A stretch of 64,000 nucleotides of DNA from Notolepis coatsorum (taxonomy: Eukaryota > Chordata > Actinopteri > Aulopiformes > Paralepididae), in NCBI GenBank assembly GCA_963971535.1, contig OZ020592.1, positions 59,407,060 through 59,471,059 on the forward strand. Reading direction: 5' to 3'. The notes beneath the pieces were generated by a model that was not told the origin of the DNA, searched no databases, and saw only the letters and a program-made list of their open reading frames with translations. This document shows positions 54,367 to 62,541 of this stretch, in pieces (positions within the stretch are counted from its first letter, which is position 1; each line of letters opens with the position of its first letter). The translations under genes and the position numbers were made by a program.

Positions 54367-57300
54367 AGGAGGCTGCTAGAGTGGAGCTAACGTTAGCTTG
54401 CTGAGGCTAGTACATCGACAGACTGCTAGTGGAGCCAGCTAACGTTAGCTTGCTGAGGCTAGTACATCGACAGGCTGCTATAGTGGAGCCAGCTAACCTT
54501 AGCTTGCTGAGGCTAGTACATCGACAGTTAACATTACATAAGGTTTTAGCGCGACGTGGGCATTCCAGAATGGCGAGGATGCAAAGCATGTTAAACCATT
54601 GGACTCGTCGCAGAGTTTACATTACACATAGAAACTGCACGACTTGCGAGAGAAGTTGTCAGACAGCCTTCAAACGCAGGGTGGAAGAGCTAGTTTGCTT
54701 CTGTGTATTATGAAATGACAATTGCGCGTGAAGCCTCTGTGCTCCTAAATAACTTTTTCCAGTTCGCACATCTATTATGACTAATTCTATCTATTTTTAG
54801 GGGCAAATACGAGTGAAATAGTCGCGCCCTGGCTGTGGTTACATGACGTCATTGCTATTTTAGAGCTGCTCTACCGGTTACAAGGTATAGTCAAAATCCA
54901 TACCGTAGCGCAAATTCATACCGTATACCGTTTATACCGTCCACCCCTATGTCAAACTACAAATTTTCTGGGTCAATAAATGTGTTAATGCTATGAAGAA
55001 TATCCTGGTCGTTTGGTCATTACGGTGTTGATGACCGGTATAGCCACCGACAGCTGTCATGAGACGTGCACTGAGAGTATGGCCACCGCGGGAATTTTTA
55101 TGAAACATTCAGATATTTTCGCAGGTCTTGTGCAGTGGTCTCGTGCGTGCCACTGTCAACCAAGCGACCGACAATGGCACGACTCGAGACGTGCACCGTT
55201 TGACAATGATATGCATGCATGCAGCATAATTTGCGAGTGCTCTCGTGAGTCGTGACTGAGGAGAGGATGGCCTGCAGGCCGCAGGAATTTTTATAAACAT
55301 TCTGATACTTTGATTAGTTAACTATCTATTCCGTTAGTTAACTATGTATTGATAGATAACTTATTACATATTAATATGATTTTGCTTCTTTCTGTCCCTT
55401 CTCGAACAAAACCATTTGTCTTGAGCTATGTTGATTATTCCCTCCATAGGAAGATATATTTAAATGTATTTGTATTTTATTTCATTTTTATTTAGTTTTT
55501 GTTATTACAAATATGTGTTTATGGTTGAAAATGTTCGAGATAAATAAAGATCAAATCAAATCTAACTGAAGAAGTTATCCCTCTTCTAACAAGAGAGAAA
55601 AACGTATAGTTTAGCTTTAAACTATAACGTCATTGCTTAGTAGGGATGGGTACCGAATTCTTTACTTTTAAAAGTACTTACCGAAACGCAACCTTTTTTC
55701 TTTTCATGTCAACGTTCACACGCACAATATACGTATCAGGGCCGATGTTCCACTCTACTGGTTAAAGTTGCTTACTCGTGAGTAGTACGTTCGTTGATAA
55801 AGAAAAATAAGGTCCACAGCCGCTCCGGTGTAAAACAAAGATATCCAAATGGTTTATTTCTCTTCCACAGCAGTCTCTCTTTACAGAAGTGATCCTAAAG
55901 CTATTTTCCTAAATATTCACGTCACTACTACAAGGTAAGAAAACTTTTCCGAGTCTCCAAAATCACAGCCGACTCGACACATGAAAATTCCTCCTCACCT
56001 GAAAGCCGTAAATAAACAGCAAAATGGTAGGCAAGGCACCCTGGTTTAGAAATGCAGGCTTCAATCTATGTTGTTTAGTCTATCTGTTCAGTACTGCTCA
56101 GCACTGTTTCAAGATGCACAATGAGCTCTTCTTCTTCTTCTTTTGAATTTCCGGCAGTGTAGACGCATCGTGGCGTATTACTGCCCTCCGCAGTTCTTTT
56201 GATGAGCTCTTCTTCTTCTTCTTTTCCCGCAGTCTACTGGAATCCGTCATCCCCTACATTGTCCATTTGAGTGCAGCTAATGCTGCTACTTCCTGTCTGA
56301 GCCCCCCTCTGCGAGACCCTCCTTGCCCCCTGCAATCTTATCCTGGACTGCTTGGTCCCTCACAACCCCCTCATCCAATTCCCTGACCACCTCCTCCAAT
56401 TTCAGACCTTCCATTCCCAAATGTTGAACCGCTATCCTAACAATCATCTTTACCCTATCTGTTCTACCCTTAGCCTATGCCATACGATTAACTACCCCTG
56501 CCACGAAGGCCACAATACCAAATTTCTCCTCCCTTACCCTCTCTCTATCCTCCTGCTCTACCCTCTCTGCCAAGTGCCCTTCTCCAACCCCCTGCACCCT
56601 ATCTTGACTTCCCTGTCCTACCCTGCTAGCCGCCTCAGCATACGATAACTTACCCTCCCTTCTCACTCTCTGAACCGCGACCTCCCTCTTCATCACCTCA
56701 CACCCCCTAAATGCTACACTATGCTCCCCACCACAACTACAACACTTCAGCTTCACTCCCTCTCCACACTCCCCATAGTCATGTTCCCCGCCACACCTAG
56801 CACACCTCTGCCCCTTCCTACACGTAATAGCTATATGGCCAAACTCCTGGCACCTATAACACCTAAGAGGACTCTGAACAAATTCCCTAACCCTAAACAT
56901 CCTACGCCCTACAAACACCTCACTAGGAACAACCCCACCCTCAAACTTAATCACTACCGTCACTATCCTATCTGCTCCCCTCTTCATCCTTTCTGCACTC
57001 TTAACTATGCCATTACGCCCGTCCCCCTTTAACTCTTCCACCAGCTGCTCTACGCTATCCTCGACCGGTACCCCAGCTATCACCCCCTTACATCCCCCCT
57101 CCCTCTTCTCCCCTACTCTCGCTACCTTACTTATACCCACCCCACCAATGCTCCTCATCTTCCTAGCCCTCTCCACCTGCTCCTCACTACCACACCCTAC
57201 GGCCAGATTCCCATCCCACAAAACTCTCGCGTACTTTACCTCACCAAATTGCTCGTCAATGAGTTTGGGCAAGTCGAGCCTACCTACTTTCCTCACTCCC

Positions 57301-59644
57301 CTCTCCCCCTCAAGCCTAACCACTATATGAATCACTTCTGCAACATCATTTCCTCCACCCTCGCCTTCTGACCCACTTGAGCTATCGTCCCTCACTTTCT
57401 TCCTCTTGCTCCCCTTCCCCTCACTTACCTCCCTCTTCTTCTCCTCCTTCGTCCACCCTTCTCCCCCACTCTCCTCCCCCCTACTCTCCATATCGTCACC
57501 ACCCGACCCCTTACCCTTGCTATTCTCGCCCCCATCGCTGTCGTTCCTCCCCGCCTGTTTCTTCCTCTTACTCCACTTTCCCTCACTTACCCTCCTCTTC
57601 TTCCCCACCCTTCTTTCTCACTCTCCTCCCCACTATACTCCATTCTGTCACAACCCGACTCCTTCCCTTTGCCCTGGCTATTCTCACCCCTATCGCTGTC
57701 TCTCCTTGCTTGCAGCTCCTTTTGAGCTCTCGCCAAGACCAAGTTATACTCGTCAAGGCTCAACGATTCCCACCACTTGTTGTCACTCCCCTTCATGTCG
57801 CCGTCGCCGATCAATCCCTTCACTGACTCTGACTCTTTCTCCACTGAAGACTTCTTCTTCTTCCCACTACCCCTCATGTCACCGTCGTCCAAAAAGAATT
57901 TGTTGAATATATAGATACACAAATGTTCTAGAATGTTTGATTATGACATCATACTGTGACATCACGAATGCTCTAGAATGTTCCATTATGACATCATACT
58001 GTGACATCACAAATGTTCTAGAATGTTTGACTATGACATCATACTGTGACATCACAAATGTTCTAGAAGGTTCTATGACAAATAATACGGTTCAATGACT
58101 TTATCTAAATCCAATCAATATTCCTAATGCCGTTTCAATGTAAGGTTATAAAAATAAACATAAACATTCATATAATACAATAACCTATTGGCTCCTCTAC
58201 AATACGCTTGCCTAGGATTTGACTTGATTCAACAACAAAGCAGTCGGGGCAATGGCAAGCCGAAAACGGTCGAAAGTGTAGTTATTTGAAGTTTGGATTT
58301 TTTTTTTACGACTGAGGTAGGTAGATTACATTTTTAGAGACTAAAGTACAGAAAAATGGTACCGTTGGGTACCGGTATCGATTCACAGGTACCGGTACCG
58401 TATCGGTTCAAATGTGAACGGTACCCAGAGTTATGAGAGTTATGATACTAATAATAAATGTAACGAGTGATCCTAATAAAATGTCTATTCGATTCATGCA
58501 TGTCTGACTGTTAAACAAGTAAAAAATTATGTAAATATGTTGTTAGAATGGTACAAATATTCATCTGGTGACATTCTTCATAGCATTAACACATTTATTG
58601 ACCCAGAAAATGTATAGTTTGACACCAAAATTGATCTTCTATGTTCAACATTCTAACAACAAACCCTAACCCAACATTCAAACTTTTGGCAGTTGTTAGA
58701 ATGTTCGACACATTTGTACCACATGCACAAACCTGCTTGATTATTGCTCCAAATAGCATGCAAGTTGGACAAAGTGGGTATGTCTGGAAAGAAGAGGCTT
58801 GTGGGTACCTATAAAACCAATGTTCACTCTGATATATTCATGTGAACAGCCAAGGGACCTTTTGGAAGATGAGCATGGCAGTTTTTTCTAGGCGAAGATT
58901 TTACATAATTTTGAATCATTGCCTATTAAAACCCCCTTCCCAACAGTTGGGCTTAATGAACATGATACCAATGGAAAGCTTAGCTTCTCTAGTTTACAGG
59001 GATACCAATACCTTTGTGTTCGCTCAAATATTGAGCGCGCTATGGACCAAGATATTTATTAATGGGCAGAACCTTGATTTTACATGGCGGCCATCTTGAA
59101 ATCCATCATGATGATGTGGCCCCTACCCCAAAATAAAAGCTATGATGATGAGGAACACGTGGGAAAATGTGGTGCTTTTGTCCGGCGCGTCCACATCCTT
59201 CTCAAATCTGGTGCTAAGCCACCGCACTACAAGGACCACAATGGAAATAAGTCTTGACTTTTCTCTGTAGCATCATGTTTTCTGGAATCTTGTATTTTTT
59301 TTTTAAATGTCAAATAAAATAAAATCAAACCCTAATGGAGAGAGAAGCTAGTAGTAGTCATTATCATAAAACATGGCGCAGGTGTGAGCAAAAAAAAAAG
59401 GAGGAAAAAAAAGGGGGTGAAGTAGCTAAGGACCCGCTACTGACAGTGATATGTGTCTAGTGAGATGCCTGTGTGTACCTGTGAGTATGCCCAGAGTGAA
59501 GTAGAGATATTCTAGACTGGGAGCGAAGGAGCTGAGGATGAGTCCTGTGGAGGAGAGGACTCCTCCCATCATCACTGCTACGCGACACGACCACCGGTTA
59601 CCAATCAGACTGCCCAGCGGTGCTAGAGGAGAGACACACACACG

Positions 59645-59677
<33 letters not shown>

Positions 59678-59828
59678 GCAAAATGGAACAACAGCGGTGA
59701 AAACACAACTAATGAGAAACTAGCACCTAGCAAGATATCTGCAGGTTACAGTAACTTACAGTAGAATGTTACCACAGTGTTAATGAGAGACAGAGAGTTA
59801 CAACACCATCATTAAACTGACTCACACC

Positions 59829-59894
<66 letters not shown>

Positions 59895-60654
59895 ATGGGT
59901 TCCCCTTTAGTACCTACTTTCTTAAATGATGGGTTCCCCTTTAGTACCTACTTTCTTAAAGGATGGGTTCCCCTTTAGTACCTACTTTCTTAAAGGAACA
60001 CACCCGAGGTTCCCCTTTAGTACCTACTTTCTTAAAGGATGGGTCCTTTTTCAGGTGGGTCCCCCATATGCCAACAGTAGTAATATCTTTGTGATATGTT
60101 CCAATGAGCTTGAGTCCCACAACGAGAGAAAAAAGGGTAATTTGGGTTCCTGACTTGAAAAGCTTAAGAAACGTCACATACAGCAGAAAACTGTATAAAA
60201 AAAGAAAGTGTAAAAAGTGTTGATTTAACTGGACGTCAGTGTTGATGAATGACCAACGACATCCCTGTCAGTAATTGACGAATTGACGAGAGAGAGAGAG
60301 GGAGATATGGTGTGAGAGAGATATGGTGTGAGAGATAGACAGAGAAAGAGAGAGGTAGTTAGACAGACAGAAGGAGAGGTAGAGGGGGCAGAGAGGATGG
60401 ATATGTAAATGATATGTATGAAACTGGAGAGACCAGATAGAGAAGGAAGATAGAGGGAGGGGAGGGAGGGAAGAGGAAGAGAGATATGGTGTGAGAGAGA
60501 GAGAGAGATATATGGCGTGAGAGAGATAGAAAGAGAGAGAGGTAGTTAGACAGACAGAAGGAGGGGTAGAGGAGGCAGAGAGGATGTATATGTATGAAAC
60601 TGGAGAGAGCAGATAGAGAAGGAAGATAGAGGGAGCGGGAGGGAGGGAAGAGGA

Positions 60655-60732
<78 letters not shown>

Positions 60733-60898
60733 CTACTGCCACCTCTACCAATACTGCTACTATTGCTACTGCTACTATGAATCTGTGTTCTTACCACAGA
60801 GCATGGTGGTGCAGTCGACCATGCTGTGGATCCAGGCTGTTCCCGAGTAGTCTCCTCCAAAATGACCTTGGAATTCCACAAAAAAGATAGAGATACAC
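40846..60898 (-). CDS. slc16a12: monocarboxylate transporter 12 (MCT12), exons 2 to last
   Basis: Six exons (60898-60795, 59622-59479, 53718-53449, 52959-52533, 43213-42954, 41105-40846) join in phase and give about 487 residues. Diagnostic stretches are [91 protein letters not shown] and [20 protein letters not shown]. The YFxxRRxxAxG motif is the MCT signature at helix 5. In mammals MCT12 is a plasma-membrane creatine transporter linked to lens and retina, so a similar role is likely but inferred. Start codon and first helix lie outside the window. The loop between helices 6 and 7 is lengthened by a Pro/Ser-rich run. Introns carry hAT, SINE and LINE insertions, and one contains a 5-kb long-arm transposon. 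The frame is intact. Confidence 0.92.
41113..41162. repeat. (GA)n microsatellite next to a splice acceptor
   Basis: Lies within 8 bp of the acceptor of the last slc16a12 exon. On the transcript strand it is a CT tract. Confidence 0.9.
41170..41610. repeat. repeated module, copy A
   Basis: It carries CCCCTTTAGTACCTACTTTC units, then a 300-bp body (GGTGGGTCCCCCATATGCCA, GTGATATGTTCCAATGAGC) that recurs at 59890-60285. Both copies adjoin (GA)n. Copy A carries an 85-bp insertion (TAGCATGCTGGTGCAGCTGC), part of which recurs at 42171-42212. Confidence 0.85.
41809..41974 (+). mobile_element. short tRNA-derived SINE
   Basis: The head GGGGCGCCAGGGTGGCGCAC and the B-box-like GGGTTCGACTC are followed by CAATAAAGCCAATAAAAATC. 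The target duplication TTTAATTAAATAAAATGT (41791-41808) recurs at 41975-41992 with one mismatch. Confidence 0.8.
42260..42709. mobile_element. hAT MITE
   Basis: The ends are TAGGGCTGACCGTCGAATAG and (inward from the right) TAGGCCTGTCCCCGACTAAG. CATGCACAC flanks both sides (42251-42259 and 42710-42718), covering an 8-bp duplication. Confidence 0.75.
42717..42857. repeat. (CA)n microsatellite
   Basis: About 140 bp of CA with a few CAGT interruptions at the left. It lies about 100 bp downstream of the slc16a12 exon 43213-42954. Confidence 0.95.
42954..43213 (-). CDS. slc16a12: slc16a12 exon (260 bp)
   Basis: The acceptor is TCTCCAG|GT and the donor is ATCGGAG|GTCAGT. It encodes [40 protein letters not shown] and [20 protein letters not shown]. 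Confidence 0.93.
43216..43540. repeat. GAGA/GACA low-complexity tract
   Basis: A 325-bp purine tract directly against the acceptor of the exon at 43213. On the transcript strand it is a long polypyrimidine tract. Confidence 0.95.
43912..44314. repeat. 53-bp minisatellite, left part
   Basis: About 7.5 units of 53 bp (GGTCAAGAGGACTACAGCTT, GTTTATGTGTGTCAGGTCTA, TCTGCTCCCCTCA). The unit has no stop in any forward frame, so all three frames look open, but this is not a gene. The array resumes at 48639. Confidence 0.95.
44529..45039. mobile_element. palindromic MITE with TA target
   Basis: TA, then CCGTACTTTTCGCACTATAA with repeated ATAAGCCGCA, ends with CTTATAGTCCGAAAAGTACGG and TA. The flanks rejoin as LINE 3' UTR. 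A TA duplication suggests a Tc1/mariner-type mobilising transposase. Confidence 0.75.
45148..45903 (+). mobile_element. L2 3' end with internal foldback MITE
   Basis: It shares CAAGACCCCTACGCTCTGCA and the 3' tail with the L2 at 26735. It is interrupted at 45317-45602 by an element whose ends are inverted repeats (GTGTATGCCTTCTACAACGC, CTGTTCCG). AGTTAG is present at both flanks. Confidence 0.75.
46068..47114 (-). pseudogene. LINE reverse transcriptase, C-terminal part
   Basis: 348 codons. It includes [20 protein letters not shown], the RT catalytic motif LFADDSALL and [20 protein letters not shown]. The thumb and C-terminal region follow ([40 protein letters not shown]). A SINE insertion at 47137-47562 splits it from its N-terminal part. 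Confidence 0.88.
47137..47562 (+). mobile_element. tRNA-derived SINE with 17-bp TSD
   Basis: It begins within the tRNA-like head (CGCGTGTTCGAATCC, the B box) and matches 24310-24738 closely. The target duplication AACTATCAAAACCAATT is perfect (47120-47136 and 47563-47579). The A-box part is missing, so it is a 5'-truncated insert. Confidence 0.92.
47580..47826 (-). pseudogene. LINE reverse transcriptase, N-terminal part
   Basis: Frame with [20 protein letters not shown] and [20 protein letters not shown], the first RT blocks. It continues to the SINE boundary. Confidence 0.85.
48116..48637 (-). pseudogene. LINE endonuclease-RT linker
   Basis: The frame at 48445-48116 ([40 protein letters not shown]) and upstream pieces ([20 protein letters not shown]) match the end of the endonuclease and the linker. 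A stop interrupts at about 48460. Confidence 0.7.
48639..48805. repeat. 53-bp minisatellite, right part
   Basis: About three units of the array at 43912-44314, beyond the inserted LINE. Confidence 0.95.
48806..49790. other. slc16a12 intron, mostly unassigned
   Basis: A LINE-tail-like AAACCTTTATTTATACTCAGG lies at about 49080. A tandem CCCTCACTCATTCCCTCCGT repeat fills 49500-49625. Nothing else was recognised. Confidence 0.5.
50160..50631 (-). mobile_element. tRNA-derived SINE, full length
   Basis: On the minus strand the head GCGGCTAGGTGGCGCAGTGG holds an A box, and GGGTTCGAGCCC is the B box. The target duplication CTACAGTTCAATA is perfect (50147-50159 and 50632-50644). Confidence 0.9.
50779..50826. 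repeat. (CT)n microsatellite
   Basis: Pure CT run inside the hAT element, followed by a short GT run. Confidence 0.95.
52438..52530. repeat. (CA)n microsatellite beside a splice donor
   Basis: It directly follows the GTAAGT donor of the slc16a12 exon 52959-52533 on the transcript strand. Confidence 0.92.
52533..52959 (-). CDS. slc16a12: slc16a12 exon (427 bp)
   Basis: The acceptor is ACCAG|GC and the donor is AGACG|GTAAGT. It encodes the cytoplasmic loop with a Pro/Ser run ([18 protein letters not shown]), then helices with [20 protein letters not shown] and [20 protein letters not shown]. Confidence 0.93.
52960..53448. other. slc16a12 intron with pyrimidine-rich tract
   Basis: 53218-53448 is a degenerate CCTCTCCCCTCCTCCTCTCT repeat with recurring TTTAACCTTC. 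No gene. Confidence 0.8.
53449..53718 (-). CDS. slc16a12: slc16a12 exon (270 bp)
   Basis: The acceptor is CCCCAG|GG and the donor is CATCTCG|GTGAGT. It encodes [40 protein letters not shown] and [20 protein letters not shown]. Confidence 0.94.
54332..54950. repeat. GA tract and tandem GCTAACGTTAGCTTGCTGAG repeat
   Basis: (GA)n at 54332-54360, then three units of about 55 bp with AGCTTGCTGAGGCTAGTACA TCGACAG. Sequence at 54890-54948 rich in CATACCGTA looks like an end of another DNA element. Confidence 0.6.
56129..57922 (-). mobile_element. LINE fragment with ORF1 and GAA tail, lacking ORF2
   Basis: On the minus strand, a 5' tandem repeat (58080-57924) precedes ORF1, which is followed within about 350 bp by 3' ends with (GAA)n tails (about 56205-56225 and 56130-56147). 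The RT part is missing, so this is an internally deleted copy. A tiny second LINE 3' end (about 75 bp) sits between the two tails. Confidence 0.7.
56475..57608 (-). CDS. LINE ORF1 protein with three zinc knuckles
   Basis: 377 codons, with coding continuing upstream in another frame (57922-57587), so a one-base shift lies near 57600. The N-terminal third is charged, with two similar [15 protein letters not shown] blocks. A central RNA-binding-like region precedes three Cys/His knuckles at about residues 249-297: [27 protein letters not shown] and [14 protein letters not shown]. This layout is typical of the nucleic-acid chaperone ORF1 of jockey/I-type non-LTR elements. It would bind the element RNA. 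The opposite strand is also open but Pro/Ser-rich and not a gene. Confidence 0.75.
   Translation of the reverse strand: MGKKRRVSEGKWSKRKKQAGRNDSDGGENSKGKGSGGDDMESRGEESGGEGWTKEEKKREVSEGKGSKRKKVRDDSSSGSEGEGGGNDVAEVIHIVVRLEGERGVRKVGRLDLPKLIDEQFGEVKYARVLWDGNLAVGCGSEEQVERARKMRSIGGVGISKVARVGEKREGGCKGVIAGVPVEDSVEQLVEELKGDGRNGIVKSAERMKRGADRIVTVVIKFEGGVVPSEVFVGRRMFRVREFVQSPLRCYRCQEFGHIAITCRKGQRCARCGGEHDYGECGEGVKLKCCSCGGEHSVAFRGCEVMKREVAVQRVRREGKLSYAEAASRVGQGSQDRVQGVGEGHLAERVEQEDRERVREEKFGIVAFVAGVVNRMA
57924..58080 (-). repeat. 48-bp tandem repeat upstream of the LINE ORF1
   Basis: About 3.3 units of TTCTAGAATGTTTGATTATG followed by ACATCATACTGTGACATCAC. Each unit has two TGACATCA words, close to the CRE/ATF core. 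It lies just 5' of ORF1 on the same strand and could be a repeated promoter. Confidence 0.7.
59230..59335 (+). repeat. LINE 3' end, right half
   Basis: AAGGACCACAATGGAAATAA and TGTCAAATAAAATAAAATC match 37650-37770. The left half ends at 54167. Confidence 0.65.
59479..59622 (-). CDS. slc16a12: slc16a12 exon (144 bp)
   Basis: The acceptor is CCTCTAG|CA and the donor is CTCACAG|GTACAC. It encodes [40 protein letters not shown] and GILTG. Confidence 0.94.
59637..59678. repeat. (CA)n microsatellite near a splice acceptor
   Basis: Lies 15 bp upstream of the slc16a12 acceptor at 59622 on the transcript strand. Confidence 0.9.
59833..59891. repeat. (GA)n microsatellite
   Basis: Pure GA run directly before the repeated module. 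Confidence 0.95.
59890..60285. repeat. repeated module, copy B
   Basis: Matches 41170-41610 over the CCCCTTTAGTACCTACTTTC units and the 300-bp body, ending CAGTAATTGACGAA. It has one or two more short units and lacks the 85-bp insertion of copy A. Confidence 0.88.
60286..60725. repeat. GA-rich low-complexity tract
   Basis: A 180-bp unit (ATATGGTGTGAGAGAGATA, AGACAGACAGAAGGAG) is duplicated at 60308 and 60484, then about 70 bp of pure GA. Confidence 0.9.
60795..60898 (-). CDS. slc16a12: slc16a12 exon (104 bp), most 5' in the window
   Basis: The acceptor is TGTCTAG|GT and the donor is CTCTGTG|GTAAGA. It encodes [20 protein letters not shown] and [14 protein letters not shown]. It starts on the last base of an Arg codon, so at least one coding exon lies beyond position 60898 and was not found up to 64000. 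Confidence 0.93.
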
Positions 60899-60901
60899 CT
60901 A

Positions 60902-60916
60902 GACAGATGGACAGAC

Positions 60917-60947
<31 letters not shown>

Positions 60948-60978
60948 TACAGACAGATAGACAGATAGACAGATAGAC

Positions 60979-61040
<62 letters not shown>
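60902..61040. repeat. GACA/GATA microsatellite forming a splice polypyrimidine tract
   Basis: (GACA)n then (GATA)n. On the transcript strand, (TATC)n(TGTC)n runs to the CTAG acceptor of the 60898 exon. Confidence 0.95.
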
Positions 61041-61041
<1 letters not shown>

Positions 61042-61378
61042 AACACAGACAAGGATATAGAGGGGAAAACATCATGAGAAACATGTTTTATCCAGAATAT
61101 GAGCCACTATATTACTATATTATTGATATACACTATATTACTGATATACACTATAACGAGGTCTTTTTGGTTTACATGGAAAATAAATGTCCATGGTCTT
61201 TCATATGTTGAAAAGGTCTCAGGGGTCAGCATAAAAAATAACATTCTGCCAAGTCGTCACACAGATAATTCAGTAATGACTACAAAAGTGTGAGAAAAGT
61301 GTCTAGTATCATAGGAATGATATCACAGTTTGTTGTTAAACAAAGGGGTATATCCCCCCATTGCTGCATTCTCTACAT

Positions 61379-62533
61379 CAGGGGTGTCAAACTCATTTTC
61401 ACAGAGGGCCACATCAGCATTATGGTTGCCCTCAAAGGGCCAAAGACCGTATAAATGTTAATGTAATGTAAAATAAATGTAGCTACTCATTTACATATTG
61501 TCAAACATGTTGTTTCTGTATTTATTACTTATTCAAGTTATACATATTGCATATGCATTTGCATAGATGTAAAAATATATGTTAGCTTATGTTATTTTAA
61601 CAAATAATTTTTGTTGATCAGAACCCCATATTACTCCATTAATCAATGATCAAACCATTCAAGTAAATAACAAAGAAGAAGATCATCAAATACAAGCTAT
61701 GACATTAAGTTTGTTCAAAACCTTTTTGTCACAGTCAAGAGGGGCAGAACTAACAACTGAGCTGCAAAGAACACGTGGGACAGATGTAGCAGATGTTACA
61801 AAAACAAATGGCTGCACACAACCTTGCAGAGGCCATACATCCAACTAATGGAAGATAGTTTAATTAACAGATTGCAGAATGGGTACAGTACAGTACAGCT
61901 CAATACACAATTGTTAAGGGGATGCAGACCAGAGAAAGACTTTCGACTTGTTTACATCAGGGTCCACCATTTTCAATTCGTAATGAAATTGCTATTATGT
62001 GTCTGCATGAACACACAACTGTAACTGTACTCAAAAATAACAAAATAAGGGTTGTCTCAGTTCACAACTATATTGGTCAAGTTTTGGGTGGGACTTGTTT
62101 GCGTCCCTACAGCTTCTTATTCAATTGAGCGAGATGCTCGGTTATGTCACACAGCCAGTTTGCATCTGACAGTTCAGACAATATTTCTTCAACCCTTTGT
62201 TACCTATTCCGCCTGGATCTTTTTTGTATTTTGGGCTGTAAAATTGTCAAAGAATGTCTGAGGAGTAAGTGCTTTTGGCTTTTTCCCTTTGTTCATCAAT
62301 ACCTCAGATGTTCAACATACATGTATGTGTAAGAATGTGTAATAACTAAGGCTGTCAAAGTTAAAGCTTTATTAAGGCATTAACCCACAATTATTTTAAC
62401 GCCGCTATTTTTTAACCCAAGATTAATGTTTAAAAAAAATTATAATTTTTTTTTTACCAGAGCTCTTGGGGGGCCACATCAAATGACGTGGCGGGCCACA
62501 TTTGGCCTGCGGGCCATGAGTTTGACACCTATG
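61379..62533. mobile_element. hAT element with perfect 8-bp TSD
   Basis: The ends are CAGGGGTGTCAAACTCATTT and (inward from the right) CATAGGTGTCAAACTCATGG. The duplication CTCTACAT is at 61371-61378 and 62534-62541. GGGCCACAT blocks lie near both ends. A LINE 3' end in reverse (61860-61980) is nested inside. No transposase. Confidence 0.88.
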
Positions 62534-62541
62534 CTCTACAT

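Larger units (their letters stand above)
54168..59229. mobile_element. long-inverted-arm transposon, copy 2
   Basis: The ends are TAGTGCGGTGGCTTAGC and GCTAAGCCACCGCACTA. The flanks carry CAA at 54165-54167 and 59230-59232, a 3-bp duplication. Joining the flanks gives GAGACCAAGGACCACAATGG, the uninterrupted LINE 3' end seen near 37650. The right arm is about 58430-59227. The left arm is internally deleted (54170-54285 and 54955-55003 remain). The central block with TATTTTCGCAGGTCTTGTGC (about 55118) is shared with copy 1 at 16170. A LINE ORF1 fragment is nested inside. Confidence 0.8.

Noticed and set aside
57377..57906. Pro/Ser-rich open frames on the plus strand
   Set aside because: They are the antisense of the charged Glu/Lys-rich LINE ORF1. 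No initiation or splice context.
60359..61052. Ser/Leu-rich open frames on the minus strand
   Set aside because: They are translations of GA and GATA/GACA repeats. Only the 104-bp slc16a12 exon inside is real, in another frame.
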